Origin: Trichomonas vaginalis G3
Lineage: Eukaryota; Parabasalia; Trichomonadida; Trichomonadidae
Length of the DNA: 64,000 nucleotides
Direction of reading: 5' to 3'
Assembly: GCF_026262505.1 (NCBI RefSeq)
Contig: NC_067207.1
Coordinates: 8,524,082-8,588,081 of the forward strand
Below, piece by piece: positions 29,736-38,298 of the stretch (position 1 is the first letter of the stretch; each line of letters starts with the position of its first letter). The translations under genes were made by a program, and so were the position numbers. Under the pieces are notes generated by a model. The model saw nothing but the letters and a program-made list of their open reading frames with translations, did no database searches and was not told the DNA's origin.

Positions 29736-29797
29736 AGAGGGAACTGAGAATGCGCAACCATTCTCAGGGAATATTGGATGCTATTCCCGTTCCCTCT
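29736..29797. repeat. Perfect three-way-junction inverted repeat
   Basis: Outer stem AGAGGGAAC (29736-29744) pairs with GTTCCCTCT (29789-29797). Inside it are two complete hairpins: TGAGAATG/CATTCTCA (29745-29752 with 29759-29766, loop CGCAAC) and GGGAATA/TATTCCC (29767-29773 with 29782-29788, loop of eight). The 24 base pairs are all perfect and no base is unpaired at the junction. The layout A-B-B'-C-C'-A' is that of a T-shaped hairpin. Confidence 0.85.
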
Positions 29798-29839
29798 GTA
29801 TGGAAAATTGAGGTTTTCAAAGGGAGTTAAAATAATATC

Positions 29840-30190
29840 AAATTTATACTAATTTACTTCAAAATACAAAAGTATTTGACAGCTAAAATTAGTTACTTTA
29901 GCAAGCCTATCAATACCCTTTTACGATTATTGTTACTTTTTCGAAATAAAAGTAAAAACAAATTTATACTAATTTACTTCAAAATACAAAAGTATTTGAC
30001 AGCTAAAATTAGTTACTTTAGCAAGCCTATCAATACCCTTTTACGATTATTGTTACTTTTTCGAAATAAAAGTAAAAACAAATTTATACTAATTTACTTC
30101 AAAATACAAAAGTATTTGACAGCTAAAATTAGTTACTTTAGCAAGCCTATCAATACCCTTTTACGATTATTGCTACTTTTTCGAAATAAA
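29840..30190. repeat. Three-copy 120-bp tandem repeat
   Basis: Units begin at about 29840, 29960 and 30080 with only one or two differences, so the duplication is recent. The unit is a multiple of three, so a 136-codon plus-strand frame stays open (29876-30286). Its translation is low-complexity, and I do not regard it as a gene. Confidence 0.85.
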
Positions 30191-30333
30191 ATAAATTTAT
30201 TATCAAAAACCTTTTTTTTCTTAGTAAAAATAAAAATGTTATTTTATATCAAGTTTTTATTCATAAATTTTTATAATGTTGTATAAATTTCATTAAAATT
30301 TACGTAGTAGTATATGTAGACGGGTTGTGTGAC

Positions 30334-30367
<34 letters not shown>

Positions 30368-30369
<2 letters not shown>

Positions 30370-31503
30370 TAGTGGGGCTTCCAGGCACTTCGTGCCTTCT
30401 AGCCCTGAAGATGTTTAGTATAAATGAAGTCTTAGAGGACAAACATGACTATGAGTTTTGATATGACAAGATAGAATATGAGAGAGGTCCTATAAACCGG
30501 AGAAAGTGTTATATAAACATCTGTCATATTACTCAGAATATTATACAGAATTCAATAAAATATATTTTAGGTGAGAGGTGAGATTTTCACCTGTTTTTTC
30601 ACCTCATTTTTCACCTCTTGAATTTTCATGAATTTCATCGTAAAGACTTTGTCAAGATTTCATCGTAAAGACTTTGTCAAGATTTCATCGTAAAGACTTT
30701 GTCAAGATTTCATCGTAAAGACTTTGTCAAAACTTCATCGTAAAGACTTTGTCAAGATTTCATCGTAAAGACTTTGTCAAAACTTCATCGTAAAGACTTT
30801 GTCAAAACTTCATCGTAAAGACTTTGTCAAGATTTCTTCGTAATGAGCGTAAATCAGACAAAAATATATTTAGGGTAGAAGGGTATATCTACCCCGTTTT
30901 CTACCCTCTTTTCTACCCCATATGTACTTACTGAAAAGTATGTGTTCCATCTGTCATTTTACTCAGAATTTTACACCAAAAATAATGTTTAGGTGAAGAG
31001 GTGAGATTTCACCTGTTTTTTCACCTAATTTTTCACCCTCTTGAATTTTCATGAAATTTACACCAAAAATATATTTTAGGGTAGAAGGGTATATCTACCC
31101 CGTTTTCTACCCTCTTTCTACCCTCTTGAATTTTCATGAAATTTACACCAAATATACTACTAGGGTCATTTACGAAGAAATCTCAACAAAATATTTACGA
31201 AGAAGTCTTAACAAAGTCTTTACGAAGAAGTCTCAACAAAGTCTTTACGAAGAAGTCTTAACAAAGTCTTTACGAAGAAGTCTCAACAAAGTCTTTACGA
31301 AGAAGTCTTAACAAAGTCTTTACGAAGAAATTCATGAAAATTCAAGAGGGTAGAAAAGAGGGTAGAAAACGGGGTAGATATACCCTTCTACCCTAAAATA
31401 TATTTTTGGGTCATTTACACTCATTTACGAAGAAATCTCAACAAAGTCTTTACGAAGAAGTCACAATAAAACATCTGTCAAAAGCCGCTTTTTAACTTCA
31501 CTT
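30368..31503 (+). repeat. Left terminal inverted repeat of element 1
   Basis: 1136 bp matching 53492-54583 inverted. From outside in: a hairpin-like tip (AGGCACTTCGTGCCT), an 80-bp piece resembling the 3' end of the element's methyltransferase gene (30432-30512), eight 25-bp units of the type TTTCATCGTAAAGACTTTGT (30650-30840), GGGTAG...CTACCC and GGTGA...TCACC modules, then the same 25-bp unit in inverted orientation (about 31160-31340). The left copy has more inner units than the right, explaining most of the length difference. Confidence 0.92.
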
Positions 31504-31534
31504 TTCAGGTAAAAACATTTTTATTGTATATAAA

Positions 31535-32353
31535 ATGAATTTTACAAAACCACCGTTACCCTTCTTTGGAAATAAGAGTAGATGTAAAGATATTCTATTG
31601 AGAGAACTTAAGAAACTACCGAATGGTCTAACATTTGTAGATTTGTTCGGTGGAAGTTTCTATATATCCCATTTGTGCCATACAATATTTCCTGACTCAA
31701 AGATTATATGCAATGACTTCGACAACTATATGGACCGTCTCAAACATATACCAGACACAAACAATATATTGAAAGAGTTAAAAGAAAAGATACCTATAGG
31801 TAAGATGGAACGTATACCATTAGATAAGAAAGATATTGTCAGAGAGGTTTTGAAAAAAGCAGAGTATATTGACTGGGATAGTATATCTGCTAGACTATTA
31901 TATAGTGGTTCTATAAGAGTTCATGACATTGAAACACTTATGTCAAAAGTTTTATATCTTAACTATACAAATGTTTTCAAAGAGAACATAGAAAAATATA
32001 TTGAGGGTATAGAGTTTGTGAGATGTCATTGGACAGAGTTGTATGAAAAATATAAAGACAAGGAAAATGTTTTCTTTATAGTGGACCCGCCGTTCTATAA
32101 CACATGGGATTTTCAATACCAAGTAGACTGGACTTTGAGAGACTCTTTAGAAACTTTAGACGTTTTACATAACCATCCATGCTTTTACTTTACATCCGAT
32201 AAAAGTGGTTTGGAAACCGTTATGAGATGGTTAGAGGACATACATGACTATGAGTTTAGATACGATAAGATAGAATATGAGAGAGGTCCTATAAACCGGA
32301 AAAAGTGTCATAACAAAGAAATTTTACTAGTAAGTAAATGTGGTTTGAAATAG
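31535..32353 (+). CDS. Dam-type DNA adenine-N6 methyltransferase
   Basis: 272 residues from ATG 31535, just inside the left TIR. It has the D12/Dam class layout: PLPFFGNKSRCKDILLREL (the K-x-R/W-G-K-type start), FVDLFGGSFYISHL (SAM-binding FxGxG-like motif, about residues 33-46), ICNDFDNYMDRL (acidic loop after motif I) and FIVDPPFYN (catalytic DPPY-type motif as DPPF, about 181-189). It is expected to place 6-methyladenine on DNA. Methyltransferases of this kind carried by Mavericks have been linked with 6mA in Trichomonas. Within the element it might mark element DNA or tune host transcription; that is inference. The frame is whole. Confidence 0.9.
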   Translation: MNFTKPPLPFFGNKSRCKDILLRELKKLPNGLTFVDLFGGSFYISHLCHTIFPDSKIICNDFDNYMDRLKHIPDTNNILKELKEKIPIGKMERIPLDKKDIVREVLKKAEYIDWDSISARLLYSGSIRVHDIETLMSKVLYLNYTNVFKENIEKYIEGIEFVRCHWTELYEKYKDKENVFFIVDPPFYNTWDFQYQVDWTLRDSLETLDVLHNHPCFYFTSDKSGLETVMRWLEDIHDYEFRYDKIEYERGPINRKKCHNKEILLVSKCGLK

Positions 32354-32469
32354 GACTACTTGTTTTAGGTTTTTTCCATTGTGTCATTTACTTATTTGAC
32401 GTGGCAGAAAGATATAGAGAATATGAAGATGAACCAATGCCTGCAAATGTCCAGTATATGTACTCGTAA
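32338..32469 (+). CDS. Small single-span membrane protein
   Basis: 43 residues starting at an ATG inside the last codons of the methyltransferase gene, in another frame (overlap 16 bp). MWFEIGLLVLGFFHCVIYLF is a hydrophobic span, followed by a charged tail DVAERYREYEDEPMPANVQY. The short length, single span and position fit a virion membrane or release protein, but there is no recognised family. It could be a chance frame; its protein-like tail argues otherwise. Confidence 0.5.
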   Translation: MWFEIGLLVLGFFHCVIYLFDVAERYREYEDEPMPANVQYMYS

Positions 32470-32492
32470 GAGATATTTTTATCTAATATTAA

Positions 32493-32855
32493 ATGGACGC
32501 ACAGAACTTAGCGAATGCACAGCAACCTGGACAACCAAACCCAGAGAATATTCCAAATGAAGTTAGAATACAAACTGCAATGGCAAACTATGGTCAAGTG
32601 CCAACAGATGTACAAATGCAAACTGCCATGTCAAATGACGCTGCGTTAGGCTTGCCACCATGGTATGCAAATATGAGATGGAAAGAGTTTTATACAAACC
32701 CTGAAGTGGGATATAAACAACTCTATGCAGATGACGCGAACACAGGAGTTGACCCAGAGTATGTTTTCTACCAGAGGAGAAACAGAATGTATGAGCTCCA
32801 GTTAAAGAATGCTATGGAACTCAACAGGAAACGTAAGAGACTAGGCGGACATTAG
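32493..32855 (+). CDS. Element-1 protein of unknown function, Q/N-rich
   Basis: 120 residues from ATG 32493, preceded by a T-rich element start signal (ATTTTTATCTAATATTAAATG). The N-terminal half is rich in Q, N, P and A with a repeated phrase (VRIQTAMANYGQVPTDVQMQ). The C-terminal half is Y/R-rich and ends in a basic patch KRKRLGGH. No family is recognised. The position beside other small virion-like genes suggests a structural or DNA-binding role. Confidence 0.65.
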   Translation: MDAQNLANAQQPGQPNPENIPNEVRIQTAMANYGQVPTDVQMQTAMSNDAALGLPPWYANMRWKEFYTNPEVGYKQLYADDANTGVDPEYVFYQRRNRMYELQLKNAMELNRKRKRLGGH

Positions 32856-32873
32856 ATTTTTACATATAGTAAA

Positions 32874-33116
32874 ATGGGTTTCTTCAGTAGTATTGGAAAC
32901 TTCTTTCGAAATGTTGGAAGAGGTATATGGAATGGAATAAAAACCGTAGGAAGAGGAATTTGGAACGGAGTCAAAAATATTGGCAAAAGAGTAGGTCAGT
33001 TCGTTGGTATTATACCTAAAGACCCTGAACCAGAAGAACAAGCTCCTGTTATACAACAGCCTGAACCTGCACCACAGTCTAGTTGGCAACCAAATCCAAC
33101 ACCTCAACCGTATTAA
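32874..33116 (+). CDS. Small amphipathic protein with P/Q-rich tail
   Basis: 80 residues. The N-terminus MGFFSSIGNFFRNVGRGIWN continues as a G/W/K amphipathic repeat (GRGIWNGIKTVGRGIWNGVK), then a proline- and glutamine-rich tail. Glycine-rich amphipathic starts of this sort occur in membrane-active virion proteins such as adenovirus protein VI; this is analogy only. The start MGFFSS resembles the MGLFGA start of the gene at 36332, so the two may be related. Confidence 0.55.
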   Translation: MGFFSSIGNFFRNVGRGIWNGIKTVGRGIWNGVKNIGKRVGQFVGIIPKDPEPEEQAPVIQQPEPAPQSSWQPNPTPQPY

Positions 33117-33120
33117 AAAA

Positions 33121-33969
33121 TTATATTTTTACCGTTCGATAGTAGTTGTATATGAAACTAAGTTCTAAGTAAAACGCATGGTATAATGGAATTATTCTTT
33201 TTCTTCCATCTGTAGTAAACCATACTTGAAAGTCTGAAATACTTCCACTTGGTGGTTCGTATAACTTTGTAGGTTTTTCGTAAAAGTCATTTGCCAAGCA
33301 TAAGAAAGAGTTTTGGGCGCCAGAAAATGAAGCATGAACAATAATAGCAGCTGGGTCGAAAACATTTTCATATGTTCCATTAGGGTTTTCGACTTCATAA
33401 AAGTCCGGGTGTACTGGATATTCTGCAGGCTGATTTAACATCCTCAAAAATCTATACCATGCCAAGTTGTTATATTTTGTAGAAATATAAACGTCTTCTC
33501 CAAGGTCTTCTATTCTATTGATTTTAACAGTTGCATTTTTCCTGTCATATATAATATCGAGATGGTACTCTCCTTCGTCAATGTTAAACTGGTTTGCATA
33601 TTCGAGATAGATATCGTTTATTTTTTCTTGAAAAGCTTGAAGAGTTGTTTCTAAGTTTACAAGCAAATTCACTTGTAAAAGTTTTCCCTGTTCAAATTTC
33701 TCATACGTATGTTTTTCTTTGTTATAGTATCGAACTTCAAAACCGACCGTAAATGGGAAACCATGTATGGCTTCTGAAATGAACTTCATTCTACGAAAGC
33801 CAATAGCTTTTGTGACAGATGGGTCTCTTAGCCATCTTAATGGGTAGTCAAAACGATAGCCTTCATGCTTTACGGTCTCTGTCTCAAACTTTTGACCGAC
33901 GTTAGTAAAAAGTTCATCTAATGGTTTAGTTGTAGCAACTCTTGAATTTTCTTTTTCTATTGAAAGCAT
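33121..33969 (-). CDS. Element-1 paralogue A, virion-like protein of unknown function
   Basis: 282 residues from ATG 33969. It is clearly related to the plus-strand gene at 38299: both share TKPLD-[EY]-[LI]-FTN, YRFDYP-[LI]-RWL, KAIGFRR and, near the C-terminus, NVFDP...HASFS...NSFLC...DFY...KLYEPPS...SDFQVWFTT-[DN]-G. The beta-rich composition and lack of catalytic motifs fit a structural protein. It is divergent from the fibre gene with 18 bp between ATGs. Confidence 0.75.
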   Translation of the reverse strand: MLSIEKENSRVATTKPLDELFTNVGQKFETETVKHEGYRFDYPLRWLRDPSVTKAIGFRRMKFISEAIHGFPFTVGFEVRYYNKEKHTYEKFEQGKLLQVNLLVNLETTLQAFQEKINDIYLEYANQFNIDEGEYHLDIIYDRKNATVKINRIEDLGEDVYISTKYNNLAWYRFLRMLNQPAEYPVHPDFYEVENPNGTYENVFDPAAIIVHASFSGAQNSFLCLANDFYEKPTKLYEPPSGSISDFQVWFTTDGRKRIIPLYHAFYLELSFIYNYYRTVKI

Positions 33970-33987
33970 ATTTTATCTAGAATAAAA
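33970..33987. promoter_or_regulatory. 18-bp divergent start region
   Basis: ATTTTATCTAGAATAAAA lies between the start codons of paralogue A (minus) and the fibre gene (plus). It is nearly palindromic about CTAG, so each gene sees an ATTTT-A-T-CTAGA-like signal before its ATG. Confidence 0.5.
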
Positions 33988-35358
33988 ATGTCGAAAGAAA
34001 CAGCGTCTATGAGAGAAATACAACACAACCGACAACTCATTATGCAAGCTCTAAATAAGAACACAACAAACTTTTCAAACTATTCTAAGATATCTGAGTC
34101 ATTGAAAGAAGGAAACTTAAAACTGACATTAAACCCATTGACAGACGAGTTTCTATTTCAAGACAGTAAGAACCATACTGTTTGTATAAATCCAACAAAA
34201 GGAACTTTAAACGAGAAACCTATAGATGAACTTCTTTTGAAAGCAGATGTTGACAACAAAGCTGACAAAGAGTATGTAGACGATGCAATAGCAAAAGAAG
34301 AAGAAAGAGCTAACAAAGCTTATGCAACGAAAGAGGATGTTGAAAAGAAAGCAGATAAAACATATGTTGACGATGAGTTAGCATGTGTGACTAGTGCGTT
34401 AGTGAAGAAGGCAGATAAGGAATATGTGGATGAAAAAGACAATGAAATTAAAGAAAGGGTTGAATGGTACCATGAACGGACAACAAAGATTTTAAAAGCT
34501 AAAGCCGATACAGGATGGGTTTCAGGGTGTTTAGACCTTAAAGCCGACAAGAACCATACACATTCTATATCTGATATTACAAACTTACAAGAAACCTTAA
34601 ACAGGAAAAGTGACGTTGGACATACACATACCATTGCAAATATTACAAACTTACAAGAAACCTTAAACAGGAAAAGTGACGTTGGACATACACACGATTT
34701 CTTCAGAACTGTTGGTATAGAAAATATTGAAGGAACGGTTGAAGAAACTGGTGGGGATGTATTAAATTGGAAACCTCCTAACTTTCCACAAGGTTTAACA
34801 TCGGATGAAGACATTAGATGTAGAAATGTCTATGTCATGGAGGATGAAAACAAAGTTAAATTCACTGCTCAAGATTTATATGATAAAAAAGCTGACAAAA
34901 CAGAGCTTCAAACGTTAAAGACAGAAATACTTCAAACAGTATATCCTATAGGTTCTATTTATACGTCAATGAACTCTACCAGACCAGAAGTAGTACTTGG
35001 TTTTGGAACTTGGACTCAAATACTCGAAAGTTTTTTGTATTGTGCACACACTCCAAAGAAAACAGGTGGAAGTAAAACGATATCTGTCGACAACTTGCCA
35101 CCACATAGTCATTCTGGTACAACAAACTTTTCTGGCGACCATAGCCACTCATTAAGAGACCACCCATTATACAACTCAGAGTATGAAGCTGGCTATGACG
35201 TTTTATCTCCAGATTATAACCATTCAGCAAAAAAGACTTTTCGACAAACTGAACCAGGAGGAAACCACCAACATACTTTTACAACAACATCTACAGGACT
35301 AGGTAAAAAATACATGCCACCTTACATGACAGTTTGTGCATGGTATAGAATTGCTTAG
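33988..35358 (+). CDS. Phage tail-fibre-like protein with HxH motifs
   Basis: 456 residues from ATG 33988. Residues 80-190 hold coiled-coil-like KADK-x-YVD repeats (NKADKEYVDDAI, KKADKTYVDDEL, KKADKEYVDEKD), typical of trimeric tail-fibre shafts. Then come two near-identical ITNLQETLNRKSDVGHTH units. From residue ~318 the tip has YPIGSIYTSMNSTRPEVVLG, like the PVGSIY...NP..FG-GTW block of T4 gp10-type baseplate/fibre proteins, and ends PPYMTVCAWYRIA. Six HxH motifs (HTHS, HTHT, HTHD, HSHSG, HSHSL, HQHT) resemble the metal-binding needle of T4 gp37. A receptor-binding spike on the virion is the simplest reading. The frame is whole and converges with the integrase gene, overlapping it by four bases. 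Confidence 0.8.
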   Translation: MSKETASMREIQHNRQLIMQALNKNTTNFSNYSKISESLKEGNLKLTLNPLTDEFLFQDSKNHTVCINPTKGTLNEKPIDELLLKADVDNKADKEYVDDAIAKEEERANKAYATKEDVEKKADKTYVDDELACVTSALVKKADKEYVDEKDNEIKERVEWYHERTTKILKAKADTGWVSGCLDLKADKNHTHSISDITNLQETLNRKSDVGHTHTIANITNLQETLNRKSDVGHTHDFFRTVGIENIEGTVEETGGDVLNWKPPNFPQGLTSDEDIRCRNVYVMEDENKVKFTAQDLYDKKADKTELQTLKTEILQTVYPIGSIYTSMNSTRPEVVLGFGTWTQILESFLYCAHTPKKTGGSKTISVDNLPPHSHSGTTNFSGDHSHSLRDHPLYNSEYEAGYDVLSPDYNHSAKKTFRQTEPGGNHQHTFTTTSTGLGKKYMPPYMTVCAWYRIA

Positions 35359-36314
35359 TCGTCATTTTCAACTTCTTTAGCATATTCGTCAGGAGTTGTC
35401 TTATATTTGTTAGGAACTGTCTTTGAAAGTATACCACCTTGAACTTTGACAAGTTTGAAACGAGGTCTGACAATAGTAGTTTTATCTTCTGCTTGCAGTC
35501 TGTACATTTTGCCATGTTTGCCTAAAACTTCATAATATTCTCTTGTATACTTTCTTCTATTTTTACGAACACGAATGCGAGTACCTGTCGAGTTCCCATT
35601 GTTGTCATAGTCAATAGTATTTTCATATGGGTCGCGTTTAGGTATTTCTATTTTTACTTTGTCACCTTTCTTAAGTTTGAAGCCTGGCATTCTTTCTTGT
35701 TTGTCTCTTTTGACTAAACTATTAAATATATAGTCTTTCTCTAAGTCGGGGTTGTTTTTCATTTCTTCAGGGGAATGGTTTCCCAAACCTTTTTGTTTAC
35801 GGCTATTGTAAATATTTAAAACTTGTCTCATCTTTGCCATGGAGAAGTGTCTGTACTTGTCGTCATATGACATTTCATCTACCTCACCACCTTGTGGCTG
35901 GTTTAAGTCTCTTAAGATTTTTATACAACTGTCAATGACACCAAGAGCAGAATGGTTTTGGTCGACAATGAAATATTGGTTTACATTTTTTGAACGCAGA
36001 TAGTTTTTTACATCATCTGATTTGAAAGAACTTTCACAGTCAGATGTCAGTTTTGTTGGATGGTATTTGTCAACGAATATTGTCAAAGCAGTTTTCACAT
36101 CTAAAATATTTTTGGACTGTAATGGTATGGCTTCACAGTATCTTGTGTTTTGACCGACAAATATTAGCCAGTATGGAGGTCCATCTTCTCTATACCTCGG
36201 AATGTTTTCCAAGATATCCATAAACCAAGCATTTGGTGTTGAACTAAAGATTTTTACCATGAGTGCTTTCTTTGTTGCCTTAGAAACATAGGGGTCCTTG
36301 TTTGGATTCGTCAT
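35355..36314 (-). CDS. Maverick integrase, retrovirus-type (rve), element 1
   Basis: 319 residues from ATG 36314. The rve-type core is near the N-terminus: AWFMDILENI (first acidic residue D33), LTSDCESSFKSDDV (second, D92) and HSALGVIDSCIKILRDL (third acidic position, D128). A basic linker follows, and the C-terminal third is chromodomain/SH3-like (KKGDKVKIEIP...YYEVLGKHGKMYRLQ). It would join element ends to target DNA. There is no N-terminal zinc-binding HHCC region in the frame. It starts 17 bp from the divergent gene at 36332. Confidence 0.85.
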   Translation of the reverse strand: MTNPNKDPYVSKATKKALMVKIFSSTPNAWFMDILENIPRYREDGPPYWLIFVGQNTRYCEAIPLQSKNILDVKTALTIFVDKYHPTKLTSDCESSFKSDDVKNYLRSKNVNQYFIVDQNHSALGVIDSCIKILRDLNQPQGGEVDEMSYDDKYRHFSMAKMRQVLNIYNSRKQKGLGNHSPEEMKNNPDLEKDYIFNSLVKRDKQERMPGFKLKKGDKVKIEIPKRDPYENTIDYDNNGNSTGTRIRVRKNRRKYTREYYEVLGKHGKMYRLQAEDKTTIVRPRFKLVKVQGGILSKTVPNKYKTTPDEYAKEVENDD

Positions 36315-36331
36315 TTTTTACCCTATAAGAA
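36315..36331. promoter_or_regulatory. 17-bp divergent start region
   Basis: TTTTTACCCTATAAGAA separates the integrase ATG (minus) from the ATG at 36332 (plus). It carries the T-rich plus TATA-like signal common to element genes. Confidence 0.45.
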
Positions 36332-36733
36332 ATGGGTTTATTTGGCGCATTAGCAGGAGTTGCATCCAGATTTTTACCCGCAGTGGGAACAATAGCCAGA
36401 GGTGTATTTGGAGTTGGAAGGAAGATTTTGAGTACATTAGGTATACTTAAAGAGAAAGCACAACCTATTATACAAACTGTACAGAAAGGTTGGGAGGTAG
36501 CACGAGATGCAGCAAATCTTATTCCAAATCCTGAAACAAGAGGAAAAGTTCAAGGATGGATGGACAATGTAGGAAGAGAAGCAGGAAACTATTATAACAA
36601 AGCAAATGACTACTATAACCAAGCAGGACACTATATGGACCAAGGTGAAAGATTCTTTAACAGAGGATATAACCATGCACAACAATGGGTAAACAATAAC
36701 CAACCTCAACCGCCTCAAACGTGGGGAATGTAA
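36332..36733 (+). CDS. Amphipathic virion-like protein
   Basis: 133 residues. The N-terminus MGLFGALAGVASRFLPAVGT is glycine/alanine-rich and amphipathic, followed by a basic helix and a Y/N/Q-rich tail with the repeat NYYNKANDYYNQAGHYMDQG. The start GLFGA resembles fusion- or lytic-peptide sequences. It may be a membrane-active minor virion protein; no family is recognised. It heads a plus-strand run of small genes to 39159. Confidence 0.55.
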   Translation: MGLFGALAGVASRFLPAVGTIARGVFGVGRKILSTLGILKEKAQPIIQTVQKGWEVARDAANLIPNPETRGKVQGWMDNVGREAGNYYNKANDYYNQAGHYMDQGERFFNRGYNHAQQWVNNNQPQPPQTWGM

Positions 36734-36752
36734 AGTTTTTTACTGAGATGAA

Positions 36753-36908
36753 ATGAACAATACAGCATTGAGACAAATGGGCTCAAGATGGATTTGTCGG
36801 CTTCCAGCAGTTACACAACCACGTGTTTGTCAAGTTCTTCCTATACCTCAGGAAGTTTTAGACCGACTTAAAAAACCTAAACAACCAGTTGAAAACAAAC
36901 CAAACTAA
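36753..36908 (+). CDS. Small 51-residue element protein
   Basis: ATG 36753, preceded by TTTTTTACTGAGATGAA. The protein has the start MNNTALRQMGSRWICRLPAV and a P/K-rich end. Exactly the same upstream string recurs before the next small gene (36928), which supports both as genes. The function is unknown. Confidence 0.5.
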   Translation: MNNTALRQMGSRWICRLPAVTQPRVCQVLPIPQEVLDRLKKPKQPVENKPN

Positions 36909-36927
36909 AATTTTTTACTGAGATGAA

Positions 36928-37068
36928 ATGACCGAAGAAGTTGAAACGGTAGATTTGACACCACAAACAAAAAGTTCAGAACCATTGTCAAAACCTGTCA
37001 AAGAACTTACAGATGAAGAGAAAAATTCAATAATAGAAAGTGCCAGGTCTTGGAAATACAAACCCTAA
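36928..37068 (+). CDS. Small 46-residue acidic element protein
   Basis: ATG 36928, preceded by TTTTTTACTGAGATGAA as at 36753. It is acidic/polar (MTEEVETVDLTPQTKSSEPL) with the end SARSWKYKP. Downstream it abuts the frame of the next gene. The function is unknown. Confidence 0.5.
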   Translation: MTEEVETVDLTPQTKSSEPLSKPVKELTDEEKNSIIESARSWKYKP

Positions 37069-37091
37069 CTACAAAGTCACTTTTCATAGAA

Positions 37092-37493
37092 ATGGAACGG
37101 CTAGTATCTCAAAAAAGAACAACTCTCACAAATAAAATATTGAAGTCTGAAGGAGCTTTCGAGACAACAGATGGAAAAGTATATTTTACCGACCAACAGT
37201 TCATTATAGAACATCTCATTGACTTAGAGTCGAAATATTCTAAACTTTACAACAAACACAAAAAGTTGAAAGGAAAACAAAAACAAATGGCATATGATAT
37301 TTACGAAGATACTAACGACACAACCATACCTGCAAGTGAAGTAAAGTCAGATGAACCGAAAAGTGACGAAAAACCGATAGAAGAAGGGAAGCCAAAAACT
37401 GAAGATAAACCAAAACCAAAGTTTAGTCAACCTTCATTAGCTGGTATGGGTTGGCGTCAAAGACTTATGGTAGCGGGAGGTTATGTTAAGTAA
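37092..37493 (+). CDS. Element-1 coiled-coil protein
   Basis: 133 residues from ATG 37092; the frame is open further up, but only to a TTG. The first half is helical with a coiled-coil segment (IIEHLIDLESKYSKLYNKHK). A charged P/K/E linker follows, then a conserved-looking tail SLAGMGWRQRLMVAGGYVK. It may be a structural or packaging accessory protein; no family is recognised. Confidence 0.6.
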   Translation: MERLVSQKRTTLTNKILKSEGAFETTDGKVYFTDQQFIIEHLIDLESKYSKLYNKHKKLKGKQKQMAYDIYEDTNDTTIPASEVKSDEPKSDEKPIEEGKPKTEDKPKPKFSQPSLAGMGWRQRLMVAGGYVK

Positions 37494-37522
37494 AGAAAAA
37501 ACATTTTTTTATTTTTATAAAA

Positions 37523-38242
37523 ATGCCCCCATATAGAATGGATAGAAAATCTGCTAGAATAAAAGCAGAGTTAGAAAGATATGGCTGGAGAGTTTCAAAG
37601 AAGTTTAAATATAGGAAGGGAAGACCCATAAAAGTCTATGACAAATTGTCTGGTCTTCGCTACGAAATGGACTTGGAAACAGCGCGCGCCAATTATCCAA
37701 ACAGATTAGAGAGGTTAGAAGAAGAACGTCTTATGGATATGCCTTTCAATGTTTCTGAACCGCAAGTTGAAGGACACGACGGCTTTGCCAGATTCTACTG
37801 GAAACACGACGAACAATTGCATCCTTTGAGAAGGAAAAAAGGAAAAGGTGAAGACAAACATGCTCCCATGGAAAGAACAAGATATGCATATGAAAAGTAC
37901 CGTGAAGTTAGAAGTCAAATTACATCTGGTCGAACCTTTACAGTAAACTTTGACGAAGGAAAGAACAAAGAAGGCTTCATGGGAGTACTTGCTGCCATAC
38001 AAGACGGAAATAAGAAAGGATACAATCTCAGATTGACTATAACAGATTTGGACGGTCATATTTACTATGCAAATGGCAATGAACAAACAGCTGCAAAACT
38101 TCTTGACGCTTTCAAGACTACAAAGAGAGAACAAATGTTTGACTCAGACTCCGATATTTTGAATGCAATTGAAGGGATTGCAAGCGTCAAGTTCGAACGA
38201 TACCAACCTAACCCTCAAGCAGTCAGACAACATGTTTGTTAG
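37523..38242 (+). CDS. Basic element-1 protein of unknown function
   Basis: 239 residues from ATG 37523, preceded by TTTTTTTATTTTTATAAAAATG. The N-terminus is strongly basic (KKFKYRKGRPIKVYDK), and the C-terminal half has a compact alternating pattern (TFTVNFDEGKNKEGFMGVLA...LRLTITDLDGHIYYANGNEQ). It could bind DNA. I do not recognise the family. Confidence 0.65.
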   Translation: MPPYRMDRKSARIKAELERYGWRVSKKFKYRKGRPIKVYDKLSGLRYEMDLETARANYPNRLERLEEERLMDMPFNVSEPQVEGHDGFARFYWKHDEQLHPLRRKKGKGEDKHAPMERTRYAYEKYREVRSQITSGRTFTVNFDEGKNKEGFMGVLAAIQDGNKKGYNLRLTITDLDGHIYYANGNEQTAAKLLDAFKTTKREQMFDSDSDILNAIEGIASVKFERYQPNPQAVRQHVC

Positions 38243-38298
38243 ATGAGAAATATGAAATGGCATACTATTTTAAAACAATATATTTTTACATATATTAA

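Noticed and set aside
29876-30286. 136-codon frame across the 120-bp triplication
   Set aside because: It is open because the 120-bp unit has no stop in that frame; no start signal, no family and low complexity.
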